Source of the DNA: JAJYUU01 sp963822955
GTDB taxonomy: Bacteria; Actinomycetota; Actinomycetes; Streptosporangiales; Streptosporangiaceae
Direction: 5' to 3'
DNA length: 64,000 bases
Assembly (NCBI GenBank): GCA_963822955.1
Contig: CAWGJS010000007.1
Span: forward strand, 434,001 to 498,000
The position numbers and the translations under genes were made by a program. Positions 19,026-27,281 of the stretch are shown here, piece after piece. Every line of letters begins with the position of its first letter. The first letter of the stretch is position 1. A model generated the notes under the pieces. The model was not told the DNA's origin and searched no databases. It worked only from the letters and a program-made list of their open reading frames with translations.

Positions 19026-19991
19026 TCGGGCAGCATAGCCCGGCCCTTTGTGGTCGGGGCTGATCCGCTGTCGGAAGCGTGCCGGACTCCGCCGGGCAGG
19101 CCGCGCGGGGCAGTCGTCAGCGCCCGGACGATCACTGACACCGCCGGGCGGCGTACCGATGAGGCCCTGGCAACCGCATACAGGTCCCTGGCCGGGCTCG
19201 TTCCGGGCAGCTCCCGGACGGTGACCCTGGCGTCGCCTCCTGCCAGCGTTAGCCGGGGCAGCAGCGCCACCCCGATGCCGCGCGCCACCAGGCTCAGGAT
19301 CGTTGCCAGGCCCTCGAACTCTGACGGCGCCTCGGCGACTCCCCCGGTCGCTGCCAGCACCTGGTCAACCGCGCGGCGGGACGCCTCGCCGGCCGGCGGT
19401 GCGAGCCACGGCTCGTCGCGCAGCTTCTGCAGCTGCACCGGGACGCGCTGATCGCCGGCCCAGTGACCGCGCGGTACCACTAGCACGAGCGGGTCGGTGA
19501 CGAGCGGGTAGAAGCGGAGCGCTGCCTGGCCAGCCGGCGAATCTGCCGGTCCAGTCGTCGACGATCGCCACATCCACTTGACCAGCCTTGACCAGCCGGA
19601 GGACCTCGCCGCCGGCCGTCTGCCGCAATAGCAGACTCAGGCCAGGATGCGCGCGCACTGTCCTGGTGAGCGCGGGCGCGAACGCAACTGCCGCCGTCGG
19701 GAACGCGGAGATCGCCACGCGGCCAGCCGGCTCGGGCGCAGCCAGGTCTGCCTCGGCCGCCTCGATCATGGCCAGGATCTCGGCCGCGCGGGCGGCCAGC
19801 CGCCGGCCGGCCTCGGTGAGCTCAGCCGTCCTGGCGGTCCGGTCAAGCAATGCCGCGCCGGTCTCCCGCTCCAGCGCGGCTAGCTGCTGCGACACCGCGG
19901 ACGGCGTGTAGCCGAGCGCGGCGGCCGCGGCGGCGATCGTGCCCCGCTCAGCGAACTCAAGCAGCAGCCGGAGCCGGTGCACCTCGAGCAT
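18983..19991 (-). CDS. LysR family transcriptional regulator, frameshifted
   Basis: The N-terminal winged helix-turn-helix (LRLLLEFAERGTIAAAAAAL, then PSAVSQQLAALERE) is at about residues 6-42. The substrate-binding domain continues through RVAISAFPTAAVAFAPAL and VDVAIVDDW. A shift near 19,545 moves the rest (QAALRFYPLVTDPLVLVVPRG to the C-terminus) to another frame. It is divergent from an aminotransferase gene, with a T-N11-A LysR box in between, so it probably regulates that gene. Its 3' end overlaps dapE by 43 bases, so co-transcription is plausible. Confidence 0.82.
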
Positions 19992-20002
19992 CCACTACAG
20001 CA

Positions 20003-20015
20003 TAAGCCGGGCTTA
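20003..20015. promoter_or_regulatory. LysR-type box T-N11-A
   Basis: TAAGCCGGGCTTA is a perfect inverted repeat with one central base and matches the T-N11-A rule for LysR regulators. It lies 11 bases upstream of the LysR start and 137 bases upstream of the aminotransferase start, as expected for an autoregulated divergent promoter. Confidence 0.6.
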
Positions 20016-20152
20016 ATCTCTGCCTCAGACATGCCCGCAGATACTGATGCTTTACCTCAGATGGCTGGTCACGGGCTCGGTGGCGGGTAGCCTCGCCGGG
20101 GAACTAGAGAGCCCCCCGCTCTCCCCCTGCCCCCGCAGCAAGGAGCTTTGCG

Positions 20153-21570
20153 ATGCCCTGGGCTGGCCCAGCCACCCTGACCGAACCGACATCCCTGCCG
20201 ATACGCGCGCGCCACGCGGCGCGCCGACCGCGACCGTGCCCTCGCTGCCCATCCGGGGCCGGGGCAACGTCCCGGTGTCCGCAACGCTCGCCGCCAACGA
20301 GGCGCTCGCGCGCCGGCGCGAGCGTGGTGAGCCGGTACTCCCGCTGGCCTTCGGCGAGTCCGGCCTGCCCGTGCATCCTCGGCTGACCGCAGAGCTGGCC
20401 GACATGGCCGGCCATGGCGCCTACGGCCCGGTCGCCGGTGCGGAGCGGCTCCGCGCGGCCGCAGCCGGCTACTGGTCCCGCCGGTCGCTGCCCACAAATC
20501 CGGACGCCGTTGTGGCGGGTCCCGGCAGCAAGGCGCTGCTGTTCGCAACCCTGCTCGCGCTCGGCACCGACATTGCTGTGCCGCGGCCGAGCTGGGTCAG
20601 CTACGCGGCTCAGGCCACGCTGATCGGGCGCCACAGCGCACTTCGTGCCGGCCGTGCCGGGCGAGGGCGGCAGCTGCGACCCGGCGGCGCTGGAGGCAGC
20701 GGTCCGCGCCAGCCGGCGTGCGGGCCGGCCCATCGGTGCGGTGCTCGTCACCCTGCCGGACAACCCCACTGGCCGGCTGGCAAGCCCGGAGGCCATCCGG
20801 GAGCTGTGCGCCGTCGCCGAGCGGAATGACCTGATCATCATCAGCGACGAGATCTACCGCGACCTGGTGCATGACCCTGACGCGACGGTCCTCAGCCCGG
20901 CGGCGTGGCGCCGGAGCGGACGGTCGTGACGACGGCGCTGAGCAAGAACCTGGCGGTCGGCGGCTGGCGGATCGGCGTCGCGCGGATGCCCGACGGCGCG
21001 GCTGGCGTGACGCTGCGAGAGCGCGTGACTGGGGATCGCCAGCGAGATCTGGTCGGCCGCGGCGGCTCCCGGTGCAGCTAGCGGCCGCGGTGGCACTCGA
21101 CGAGCCGGCTGAGCTGGCCGAGCGGGTCGCCCGCAGCCGGTGCCCTGCACGCGGCCGTGTGCCAGGAGGCCGCCAGGCTGTGCGCAGCCGCAGGACTCGA
21201 CGTCACGACTGCCGCAGGCCGCGTTCTACCTGTACCCGGACTTCGCGCCGTGGCGCGACTCGGCTGCGGGCCACGTACGGTGTCGGCACCGGCGCGGACC
21301 TCGCCGCCCTGCTGCTCGACCGGTACGGCGCTGGCACGCTGCCTGGCAGCGCGTTCGGCGAGAGCGCATCGTGCCTGCGGCTGCGCCTGGCCACCGGCCT
21401 GCTCTACGGAGACACCGACGAGCAGCGTGAGCAGGCGCTGGCGGCGCCCGACCCGCTGCGGCTGCCGTGGATCAGCGCAGCTATGACAAGGTTCGGCGAG
21501 ATCCTGGCCGACCTCGGCGGCCTGGGCGAACCTGGCCGCCTGAGCGCGAGGACGACCGCAAGTTCACCGG
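20153..21570 (+). pseudogene. Class I/II PLP aminotransferase, many frameshifts
   Basis: Pieces in several frames rebuild one PLP-dependent aminotransferase. They are NVPVSATLAANEALARRRE and PLAFGESGLPVHP; then GHGAYGPVAGAERLRAAAAG; then TLPDNPTGRLASPEAIREL and IIISDEIYRDLVHD; then TTALSKNLAVGGWRIGVAR with the PLP lysine in SKN; and a C-terminal half with QAAFYLYPDFAPW and CLRLRLATGLLYG. At least seven frame switches occur between 20,600 and 21,300, making this the most damaged gene here besides kdpA. The catalytic parts are all conserved, so sequence error is as likely as decay. AAGGAG precedes ATG 20153. A perfect terminator follows. The substrate is unknown; a LysR-paired amino-acid aminotransferase is likely. 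Confidence 0.7.
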
Positions 21571-21597
21571 AGCGGGGCCGCCAGCGGCGGCCCCGCT
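21571..21597. terminator. Intrinsic terminator hairpin
   Basis: A perfect 12-base stem (21571-21582 with 21586-21597) closes a 3-base AGC loop and is followed by TCTTGCTG. It separates the aminotransferase gene from the kdp promoter region. Confidence 0.75.
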
Positions 21598-21680
21598 TCT
21601 TGCTGTCCGGCGTCAGCGATCCACGCACGCTGCCGCTCCCGGGCCCGATGCCGGGCTCCTCAGCGGCACGAAGGGGTTCT

Positions 21681-21764
21681 CGGCCGCATGCACGGACTCA
21701 CGGGCCGCATGCACGACTCACAGGCCGCATGCAGGGAGTCACAGGCCGCACGCACGGATCCTCA
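21681..21764. repeat. Four ~20-bp tandem repeats upstream of kdp
   Basis: Four direct units with the core GGCCGCATGCA followed by a GACTCA-like tail start at 21681, 21701, 21721 and 21742 (lengths 20, 20, 21 and 23). A more degenerate unit may precede at 21661. The spacing is close to two helical turns, so bound proteins would line up on one face. The 315-base gap 21598-21912 holds no other recognisable feature, although GCATGGGT-like fragments recur near 21,790-21,830. The position, 150-230 bases before the first kdp-operon gene, suggests an operator array. Confidence 0.65.
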
Positions 21765-21912
21765 GCCGCTGCCAGGGTTCCAGCCGCCGCATGGGTTTTG
21801 TTAGGAATCGGCCTCAGGGCTGCATGGGTCCTGTTTGGACGCCATGTTTGCCCAGTTCAGCGGGGTTGCATAAGACGTCTACATACACCCAGGCGTCCGC
21901 TGGAGGACTCCA

Positions 21913-22008
21913 ATGAACTGGAACAGCCTGCTCTACATAGCGCTGACGATCGTTGTCTTCGGCGTTCTCTGGCTCATCGTCAAGGGGGTCGAGCACTTTG
22001 AGCGCTGA
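21913..22008 (+). CDS. 31-residue membrane micro-protein ahead of kdpF
   Basis: A short reading frame encodes MNWNSLLYIALTIVVFGVLW and then LIVKGVEHFER: one hydrophobic helix (residues 5-23) with a charged C-terminus. TGGAGGA precedes the ATG by 5 bases, a strong ribosome binding site. It overlaps the TTG start of kdpF by 11 bases, so translation is probably coupled. It resembles KdpF in size and topology but differs in sequence, and I know no assigned function. It could stabilise the KdpABC complex as KdpF does. Confidence 0.65.
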   Translation: MNWNSLLYIALTIVVFGVLWLIVKGVEHFER

Positions 22009-22087
22009 GAACTGGATCGGCCTCATCGGCGGCTTTCTGCTGACCGTGTACCTATTCGTGGCACTCGTGCTCCCTGAGAGGTTCTAA
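21998..22087 (+). CDS. kdpF: K(+)-transporting ATPase subunit KdpF
   Basis: A 29-residue single-span protein, (M)SAENWIGLIGGFLLTVYLF followed by VALVLPERF; the LxPExF ending is the KdpF hallmark. KdpF stabilises the KdpFABC P-type potassium pump in the membrane. The start codon is TTG, inside the 3' end of the preceding micro-ORF. The stop TAA shares its last A with the ATG of kdpA, so the genes are translationally coupled. Confidence 0.85.
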   Translation: MSAENWIGLIGGFLLTVYLFVALVLPERF

Positions 22088-23758
22088 TGAGTAGCGCTAC
22101 CGCAGGCTGGCTTCAGGCTGGCCTGCTCGTCGCCGCCCTTGCCGCGTGCTACATGCCGCTCGGCAACTACATGGCGCACATCTTCACCACCGACAAGCAC
22201 TGGAGGGTGGAGCGCTTTATCTACGGCTGATGGGGATTAACCCCAAGACCGACCAGAAGTGGAGCACCTACGTCAGCAGCATGCTGGCGTTCTCCGCGGT
22301 CAGCGTGCTGTTCCTGTACGGCTTCCAGCGGCTGCAGCACTACCTGCTCTACAGCGAGCGCATGGCCAACGTGCCGCCGGACACTGCCTGGAACACCGCG
22401 GCGTCGTTCGTCACGAACACCAACTGGCAGAACTACTCCGGCGAGTCCACCATGGGCTATCTGACCCAGATGACCGGCCTTGCCGTGCAGCAGTTCATGT
22501 CCGCGGCTGTCGGCATGGTCGTCGCGATCGCGCTGATCCGCGGCTTCACCCGGTCGCAGCACCGACAAGCTTGGCAACTTCTGGGTAGACACACCCGCGA
22601 CCACGGTCCGGCTACTGATCCCGCTCGCGATCGTCGGCGGCATGATCCTGATTGCCGGCGGCGCGATCCACAACCTCCACCCGCTACGAGACCTGACCAC
22701 CCTGTCCGGCGCGCACCAGACCATCCCCGGCGGCCCGGTCGGCTCCAGGAGTCCATCAAGGACGCTGGGCAACAACGGCGGCGGCTTCTTCAACGCCAAC
22801 TCAGCGCACCCCTTCGAGAACCCGAACCCTTTCACGAACTGGTTCATGATCTTCTTCCTCCTGCTGATCGCGTTCGCCATACCGCGCGACCTTCGGCAAG
22901 ATGGTCAAGGACAACCGGCAGGGCTACGCCCTGGTCGCGGTCATGGTCGTCATCTGGCTGGTCGCCGTCGGCGGCATCAGCTTCTTCGAGGCGCACTACG
23001 GCACCGGCGGTGCCACCGCCGCCCACCTCGCCCATGGCGCCACCGAAGGCGTGGAAACGAGGTTCGGCACGCCCGGCTGCTCGTTGTTCGCGGCCTCGAC
23101 CACGGTGACCTCGACCGGCTCGGTGAACTGCTTCCATGATTCGCTGACGCCGTTCGGCGGAGGTATCGCACTGTTCGACATCGCGCTCGGCGAGATCGCG
23201 CCCGGCGGCATCGGGGCCGGCATGTACGGCATCCTGGTCCTGGCCGTCGTCACGGTCTTCGTCGCCGGGCTGATGGTCGGACGGACACCCGAGTACATGG
23301 GCAAGAAGATCCGTCCGGTGGAGATGAAGTACGCAGCCTTGTACTTCCTCACGCTGCCGGTGCGTCATCCTGGCCGCGGCCGGGCTATCGATCGGCACCC
23401 CCAGGGACAGGCCGCTATCTGGAATCCCGGGCCCGCACGGCCTGACCGAGATCATGTACGCGTTCGCTTCGAGGCCAATAACAACGGCTCCGCCTTCGCC
23501 GGCCTCGGTACCACGACCATGTGGTACAAGACCCTCGGCGGCATCGTGATGCTGCTCGGCCGCTTCGCGCCTGAGCTGTTCGCACTCGGCCTGGCCGGAG
23601 CGCTGGCCAGACAGACGCCGGTACCAAAGAGCGCGGGCACGCTCGAGACCCAGAAGCCGCTGTTCGTCGGCATGCTGATCGCCGTTGTCCTCGTGCTCGT
23701 CGGCCTGACTTACTTCCCCGCGCTCGCCCTGGGCCCGATCGCAGAAGGACTGCACTGA
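22087..23758 (+). CDS. kdpA: K(+)-transporting ATPase subunit KdpA, multiply frameshifted
   Basis: KdpA is the potassium channel-like subunit of the Kdp pump. Pieces in three frames rebuild it: MSSATAGWLQAGLLVAALAA and YMPLGNYMAHIFTT; then MGINPKTDQKWSTYVSSMLA, SFVTNTNWQNYSGESTMGYL (first selectivity-filter region) and QQFMSAAVGMVVAIALIRGF; then LGNNGGGFFNANSAHPFENP; then CNCFHDSLTPFGG-like filter sequence at VNCFHDSLTPFGGGIALF and GRTPEYMGKKI; and finally EANNNGSAFAGL. About seven shifts occur (near 22,230, 22,565, 22,745, 22,770, 22,890, 23,363 and 23,470). All four filter regions are conserved and kdpB is intact, so sequencing error is favoured over loss. Confidence 0.85.
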
Positions 23759-23759
23759 G

Positions 23760-25883
23760 ATGGCTATGACAACCCAGCCGGAGGCCGCCGGTAGGCGGCC
23801 GTCAAGCAGGCCGACGTGGCGAAGGGCCGCATCGGGCGGGGGTCTGCTCGACCCCAAGATGATCTGGCAGTCGCTGCCGGACGCTTTCCGGAAGCTGGAT
23901 CCGCGGGTCCAGATCAAGAACCCGGTCATGTTCGTGGTCGAGGTTGGCGCACTGCTGTGCATGTATACAGCTATCACCAAGCCGTCGATCTTCAACTGGA
24001 CCATCGTGGTCTGGCTCTGGCTGACTGTAGTGTTCGCCAACATGGCCGAGGCCGTGGCCGAGGGCCGCGGCAAGGCCCAGGCGGAGACGCTGCGCAAGAC
24101 CAAGCGGGAAACGGTGGCGCGCCGGCTCGTCGGCTGGCGGCCGGGGCAGACCGCCATTCGCGAGGAGCCGGTACCCGGCACCCAGCTGACGCTCGGCGAT
24201 CACGTGGTCGTCGAAGCGGGCGAGATCATTCCCGGCGACGGTGATGTGGTCGAGGGCGTGGCCTCGGTCGACGAGTCGGCGATCACCGGCGAGTCGGCCC
24301 CGGTCATCCGCGAGTCCGGCGGTGACCGGTCAGCGGTCACCGGCGGCACCAAGGTGCTGTCCGACCGGATCGTCGTGAAAATCACCTCCAAGCCCGGCGA
24401 GACCTTCATCGACCGGATGATCGCCCTGGTCGAAGGCGCCAAGCGGCAGAAGACGCCGAACGAGATCGCACTGAACATCCTGCTCGCGTCGCTCACGATC
24501 ATCTTCATGCTGGCCGTGATCACGCTGCAGCCGATGGCGTACTACTCCGGGGCACCGCAGACCCTGGTCATCCTGGTCGCGCTCCTGGTCGCGCTGATCC
24601 CGACGACCATCGGCGCGCTGCTGTCAGCGATCGGCATCGCCGGCATGGACCGGCTGGTCCAGCGCAACGTGCTGGCCATGTCCGGCCGCGCCGTCGAGGC
24701 GGCAGGCGACGTGAACACGCTGCTGCTGGACAAGACCGGCACCATCACCATCGGCAACCGGCAGGCCACCGAGTTCCTGCCGGTGGGCGACGTGACCGCG
24801 GCAGCACTTGCCGACGCGGCCCAGCTCTCCAGCATGGCCGATTACACCCCCGAGGGCCGCTCCATCGTGGTGCTCGCCAAGGAGAAGTACCAGCTCCGGG
24901 AGCGAGCCGAGGGCGAACTGCAGGGCGCGGAATTTGTCGAGTTCACCGCGCAGACCCGGATGAGTGGCATCGACCTGGCCGGCGGGCGGCAGGTGCGCAA
25001 GGGTGCGGCCAGTTCAGTAGCCCAGTGGGTTCGTGACAACGGCGGTACTCCGCCGGAGGAGCTGAACTCTATGGTGGACGGGATCGCCGGAGTCGGCGGC
25101 ACACCGCTGGTGGTGGCCGAGCACGACGGTAACAATCCTGCGAGGGCCCTGGGTGTCATTTACCTGAAGGACATCGTCAAGGAGGGCATCGCCGAGCGGT
25201 TCGCCGAGATGCGCAAGATGGGCATCCGCACCGTCATGATCACCGGCGACAACCCGCTGACCGCGAAGGCCATCGCGGACGAGTCCGGCGTGGACGACTT
25301 CCTCGCCGAGGCGACGCCGGAAGACAAGATGGCGCTGATCAAGAAGGAGCAGGAAGGCGGCAAGCTGGTCGCGATGACCGGGGACGGCACGAACGACGCC
25401 CCGGCCCTCGCTCAGGCTGACGTTGGCGTAGCCATGAACACCGGAACATCGGCCGCCAAGGAGGCCGGGAACATGGTGGACCTCGACTCCAACCCGACGA
25501 AGCTCATCGAGATCGTGGAGATCGGCAAGCAGCTGCTCATCACCCGCGGCGCGCTGACGACCTTCTCGATCGCCAACGACGTGGCGAAGTACTTTGCGAT
25601 CATCCCGGCGATGTTCGTCAGCGTCTTCCCCGGCTTGCACTACCTCAACATCATGGGGCTGCACAGCCCGAAGTCGGCGATCACCTCGGCGATCATCTTC
25701 AACGCGCTGATCATCGTCGCGCTGATCCCACTGGCGCTGCGCGGCGTCCGGTACCGCCCATCATCCGCCTCGGCGATGCTCCGCAGGAACCTGTGGATCT
25801 ACGGCGTCGGCGGGCTGATCATCCCGTTCCTCGGGATCAAGGCAATCGACCTCATCATCCAGTTCATTCCAGGATTCCGGTGA
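23760..25883 (+). CDS. kdpB: K(+)-transporting ATPase ATP-binding subunit KdpB
   Basis: The 707-residue intact P-type ATPase has the TGES actuator motif (ITGESAPV), the phosphorylation site DKTGTIT with Asp near residue 324, the KGAASSVAQWV nucleotide-binding region, TGDNPLTAKAIA and the hinge GDGTNDAPALAQADVGVAMN. It hydrolyses ATP to drive K+ uptake through KdpA. Membrane segments flank residues 50-90 and 240-300, with three more at the C-terminus. ATG follows the kdpA stop by one base. No defect is visible. Confidence 0.97.
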   Translation: MAMTTQPEAAGRRPSSRPTWRRAASGGGLLDPKMIWQSLPDAFRKLDPRVQIKNPVMFVVEVGALLCMYTAITKPSIFNWTIVVWLWLTVVFANMAEAVAEGRGKAQAETLRKTKRETVARRLVGWRPGQTAIREEPVPGTQLTLGDHVVVEAGEIIPGDGDVVEGVASVDESAITGESAPVIRESGGDRSAVTGGTKVLSDRIVVKITSKPGETFIDRMIALVEGAKRQKTPNEIALNILLASLTIIFMLAVITLQPMAYYSGAPQTLVILVALLVALIPTTIGALLSAIGIAGMDRLVQRNVLAMSGRAVEAAGDVNTLLLDKTGTITIGNRQATEFLPVGDVTAAALADAAQLSSMADYTPEGRSIVVLAKEKYQLRERAEGELQGAEFVEFTAQTRMSGIDLAGGRQVRKGAASSVAQWVRDNGGTPPEELNSMVDGIAGVGGTPLVVAEHDGNNPARALGVIYLKDIVKEGIAERFAEMRKMGIRTVMITGDNPLTAKAIADESGVDDFLAEATPEDKMALIKKEQEGGKLVAMTGDGTNDAPALAQADVGVAMNTGTSAAKEAGNMVDLDSNPTKLIEIVEIGKQLLITRGALTTFSIANDVAKYFAIIPAMFVSVFPGLHYLNIMGLHSPKSAITSAIIFNALIIVALIPLALRGVRYRPSSASAMLRRNLWIYGVGGLIIPFLGIKAIDLIIQFIPGFR

Positions 25884-25890
25884 TCTGACA

Positions 25891-26565
25891 ATGAATCGCC
25901 TACCTTCATTTATCCGCCAGCACCTCGCGGGGCTGCGCATGCTGCTGGTCTTCACCGTGATCACGGGGATCATCTATCCGGTGGTCATGTGGGGGATCGC
26001 GGAGGCGGCATTCCCCGGCCAGGCCAATGGGTCGCTGGTCAGCTACCACGGCCGTACTATCGGCTCGAGCCTGCTGTGCCAGGAGTTCGTCGACGCCAAG
26101 GGCAACCCGCTGCCGCAGTACTTCCAGCCGCGCCCATCCTTCGCGATCGTGGGCTGGGGGCTTGAGACCGTCAAGGGCAAGTACGTCGTGGAGAGCACCG
26201 GGCCGAGCAACTACGGCTGCAACCCGCTGTACTCGAGCGCGTCCAACCTGGGACCTAACAACCCTGCCCAGATCCAGTTCGTCAAGCAGCGGCAGCAGCA
26301 GATCGCCGCGTTCGACCACGTGCCGGTCTCGAAGATCCCGTCCGACGCAGTCACCGCGTCGGCTTCCGGCCTGGACCCGGACATCTCGCAGGCCAACGCG
26401 GCCATCCAGGTGGACCGAGTCGCTGCCGCCAGGCACATCAGCCCGGCCCAGGTCGAGGCCCTGGTCAAGCAGTACACCACGGGCCGCGCGCTCGGGTTCC
26501 TGGGCGAGCCAGCGGTGAACGTCCTCCTACTGAACCGCGCGCTCGATGAGAAGTACCCCGTCTGA
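25891..26565 (+). CDS. kdpC: K(+)-transporting ATPase subunit KdpC
   Basis: The 224-residue protein has one N-terminal membrane helix (LRMLLVFTVITGIIYPVVMWGIAEAAFP) and a soluble part with the KdpC signatures GSLVSYHGRTIGSSLLCQEF, YFQPRPS, SGLDPDISQANAAIQVDRVAAAR and a C-terminal PAVNVLLLNRALDE. KdpC is the accessory subunit that couples ATP binding in KdpB to K+ entry. It starts 7 bases after kdpB and overlaps the following response-regulator gene by 20 bases. Confidence 0.95.
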   Translation: MNRLPSFIRQHLAGLRMLLVFTVITGIIYPVVMWGIAEAAFPGQANGSLVSYHGRTIGSSLLCQEFVDAKGNPLPQYFQPRPSFAIVGWGLETVKGKYVVESTGPSNYGCNPLYSSASNLGPNNPAQIQFVKQRQQQIAAFDHVPVSKIPSDAVTASASGLDPDISQANAAIQVDRVAAARHISPAQVEALVKQYTTGRALGFLGEPAVNVLLLNRALDEKYPV

Positions 26566-27259
26566 TGCCGGGCGCGTCCTCATCGTGGAGGATGAGCCGG
26601 CCCTGCTGCGCGCGCTGCAGATAAACCTCCGCGCGCGCGGCTACGAGGTGACTGCCTCAATCGCCGGCCGGGAAGCCCTGGTCGAGGCAGCACGGCGTCC
26701 GCCAGATGCCGTGCTGCTCGACCTGGGGCTTCCGGACATGGACGGCATCGAGGTGATCCGCGAGCTGCGCACCTGGTCGGCAGCACCGGTGATCGTTCTG
26801 TCCGGCCGGGCAGGCTCCGGTGACAAGATCGGGGCGCTGGACGCCGGCGCCGACGACTACGTCATCAAGCCGTTCTCGATGGAAGAGCTGATGGCCCGGC
26901 TGCGTGCGGCACTGCGCCGCGACGGCCACCGCGCTGGCACCGAGTTCACGATCGGCCGGAACCTGGTCGACCTGAGTGCCAAGACCGTGGTCCGGCAGCC
27001 CGTCGACGACCAGGGCGCGGCCGAGCTGGTGCACCTGACCAGGACCGAGTGGCGGATGCTGGAGGTGCTGTTGCAGTCCGCCGGGCAGCTGGTGCCGTCC
27101 GCCAGGCTGCTGACCGAGGTCTGGGGCCCCGAAGCCGAGGACAGGGCGCACTACCTCCGATTCCACATGGCCAGGCTGCGCGGCAAGCTCGAGGACGATC
27201 CGCCGCGGCCGAAGCACTTGCTGACCGAGCCCGGCATGGGATACAGGTACCAAGCGTGA
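26546..27259 (+). CDS. kdpE: OmpR/KdpE-family response regulator 1
   Basis: The 237-residue protein has a receiver domain (LIVEDEPALLRAL; phospho-acceptor Asp in VLLDLGLPD, about residue 58; VLSGRAGSGDKIGALDAGADDY with Lys in YVIKPF) and an OmpR/PhoB winged-helix output domain (LTRTEWRMLEVLL to TEPGMGYRYQA). KdpE activates the kdp operon when phosphorylated by KdpD. It overlaps kdpC by 20 bases and lies just before kdpD. A second KdpE-like regulator follows kdpD, so which one is the cognate partner is open. Confidence 0.88.
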   Translation: MRSTPSDAGRVLIVEDEPALLRALQINLRARGYEVTASIAGREALVEAARRPPDAVLLDLGLPDMDGIEVIRELRTWSAAPVIVLSGRAGSGDKIGALDAGADDYVIKPFSMEELMARLRAALRRDGHRAGTEFTIGRNLVDLSAKTVVRQPVDDQGAAELVHLTRTEWRMLEVLLQSAGQLVPSARLLTEVWGPEAEDRAHYLRFHMARLRGKLEDDPPRPKHLLTEPGMGYRYQA

Positions 27260-27281
27260 GACGCTCAGTACAGGGGATTTG

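Noticed and set aside
21598..21912. Cyclic di-AMP riboswitch before kdp or the KimA-like gene
   Set aside because: No stretch resembling the conserved ydaO-type core was found here, and only 75 bases lie upstream of the KimA-like gene.
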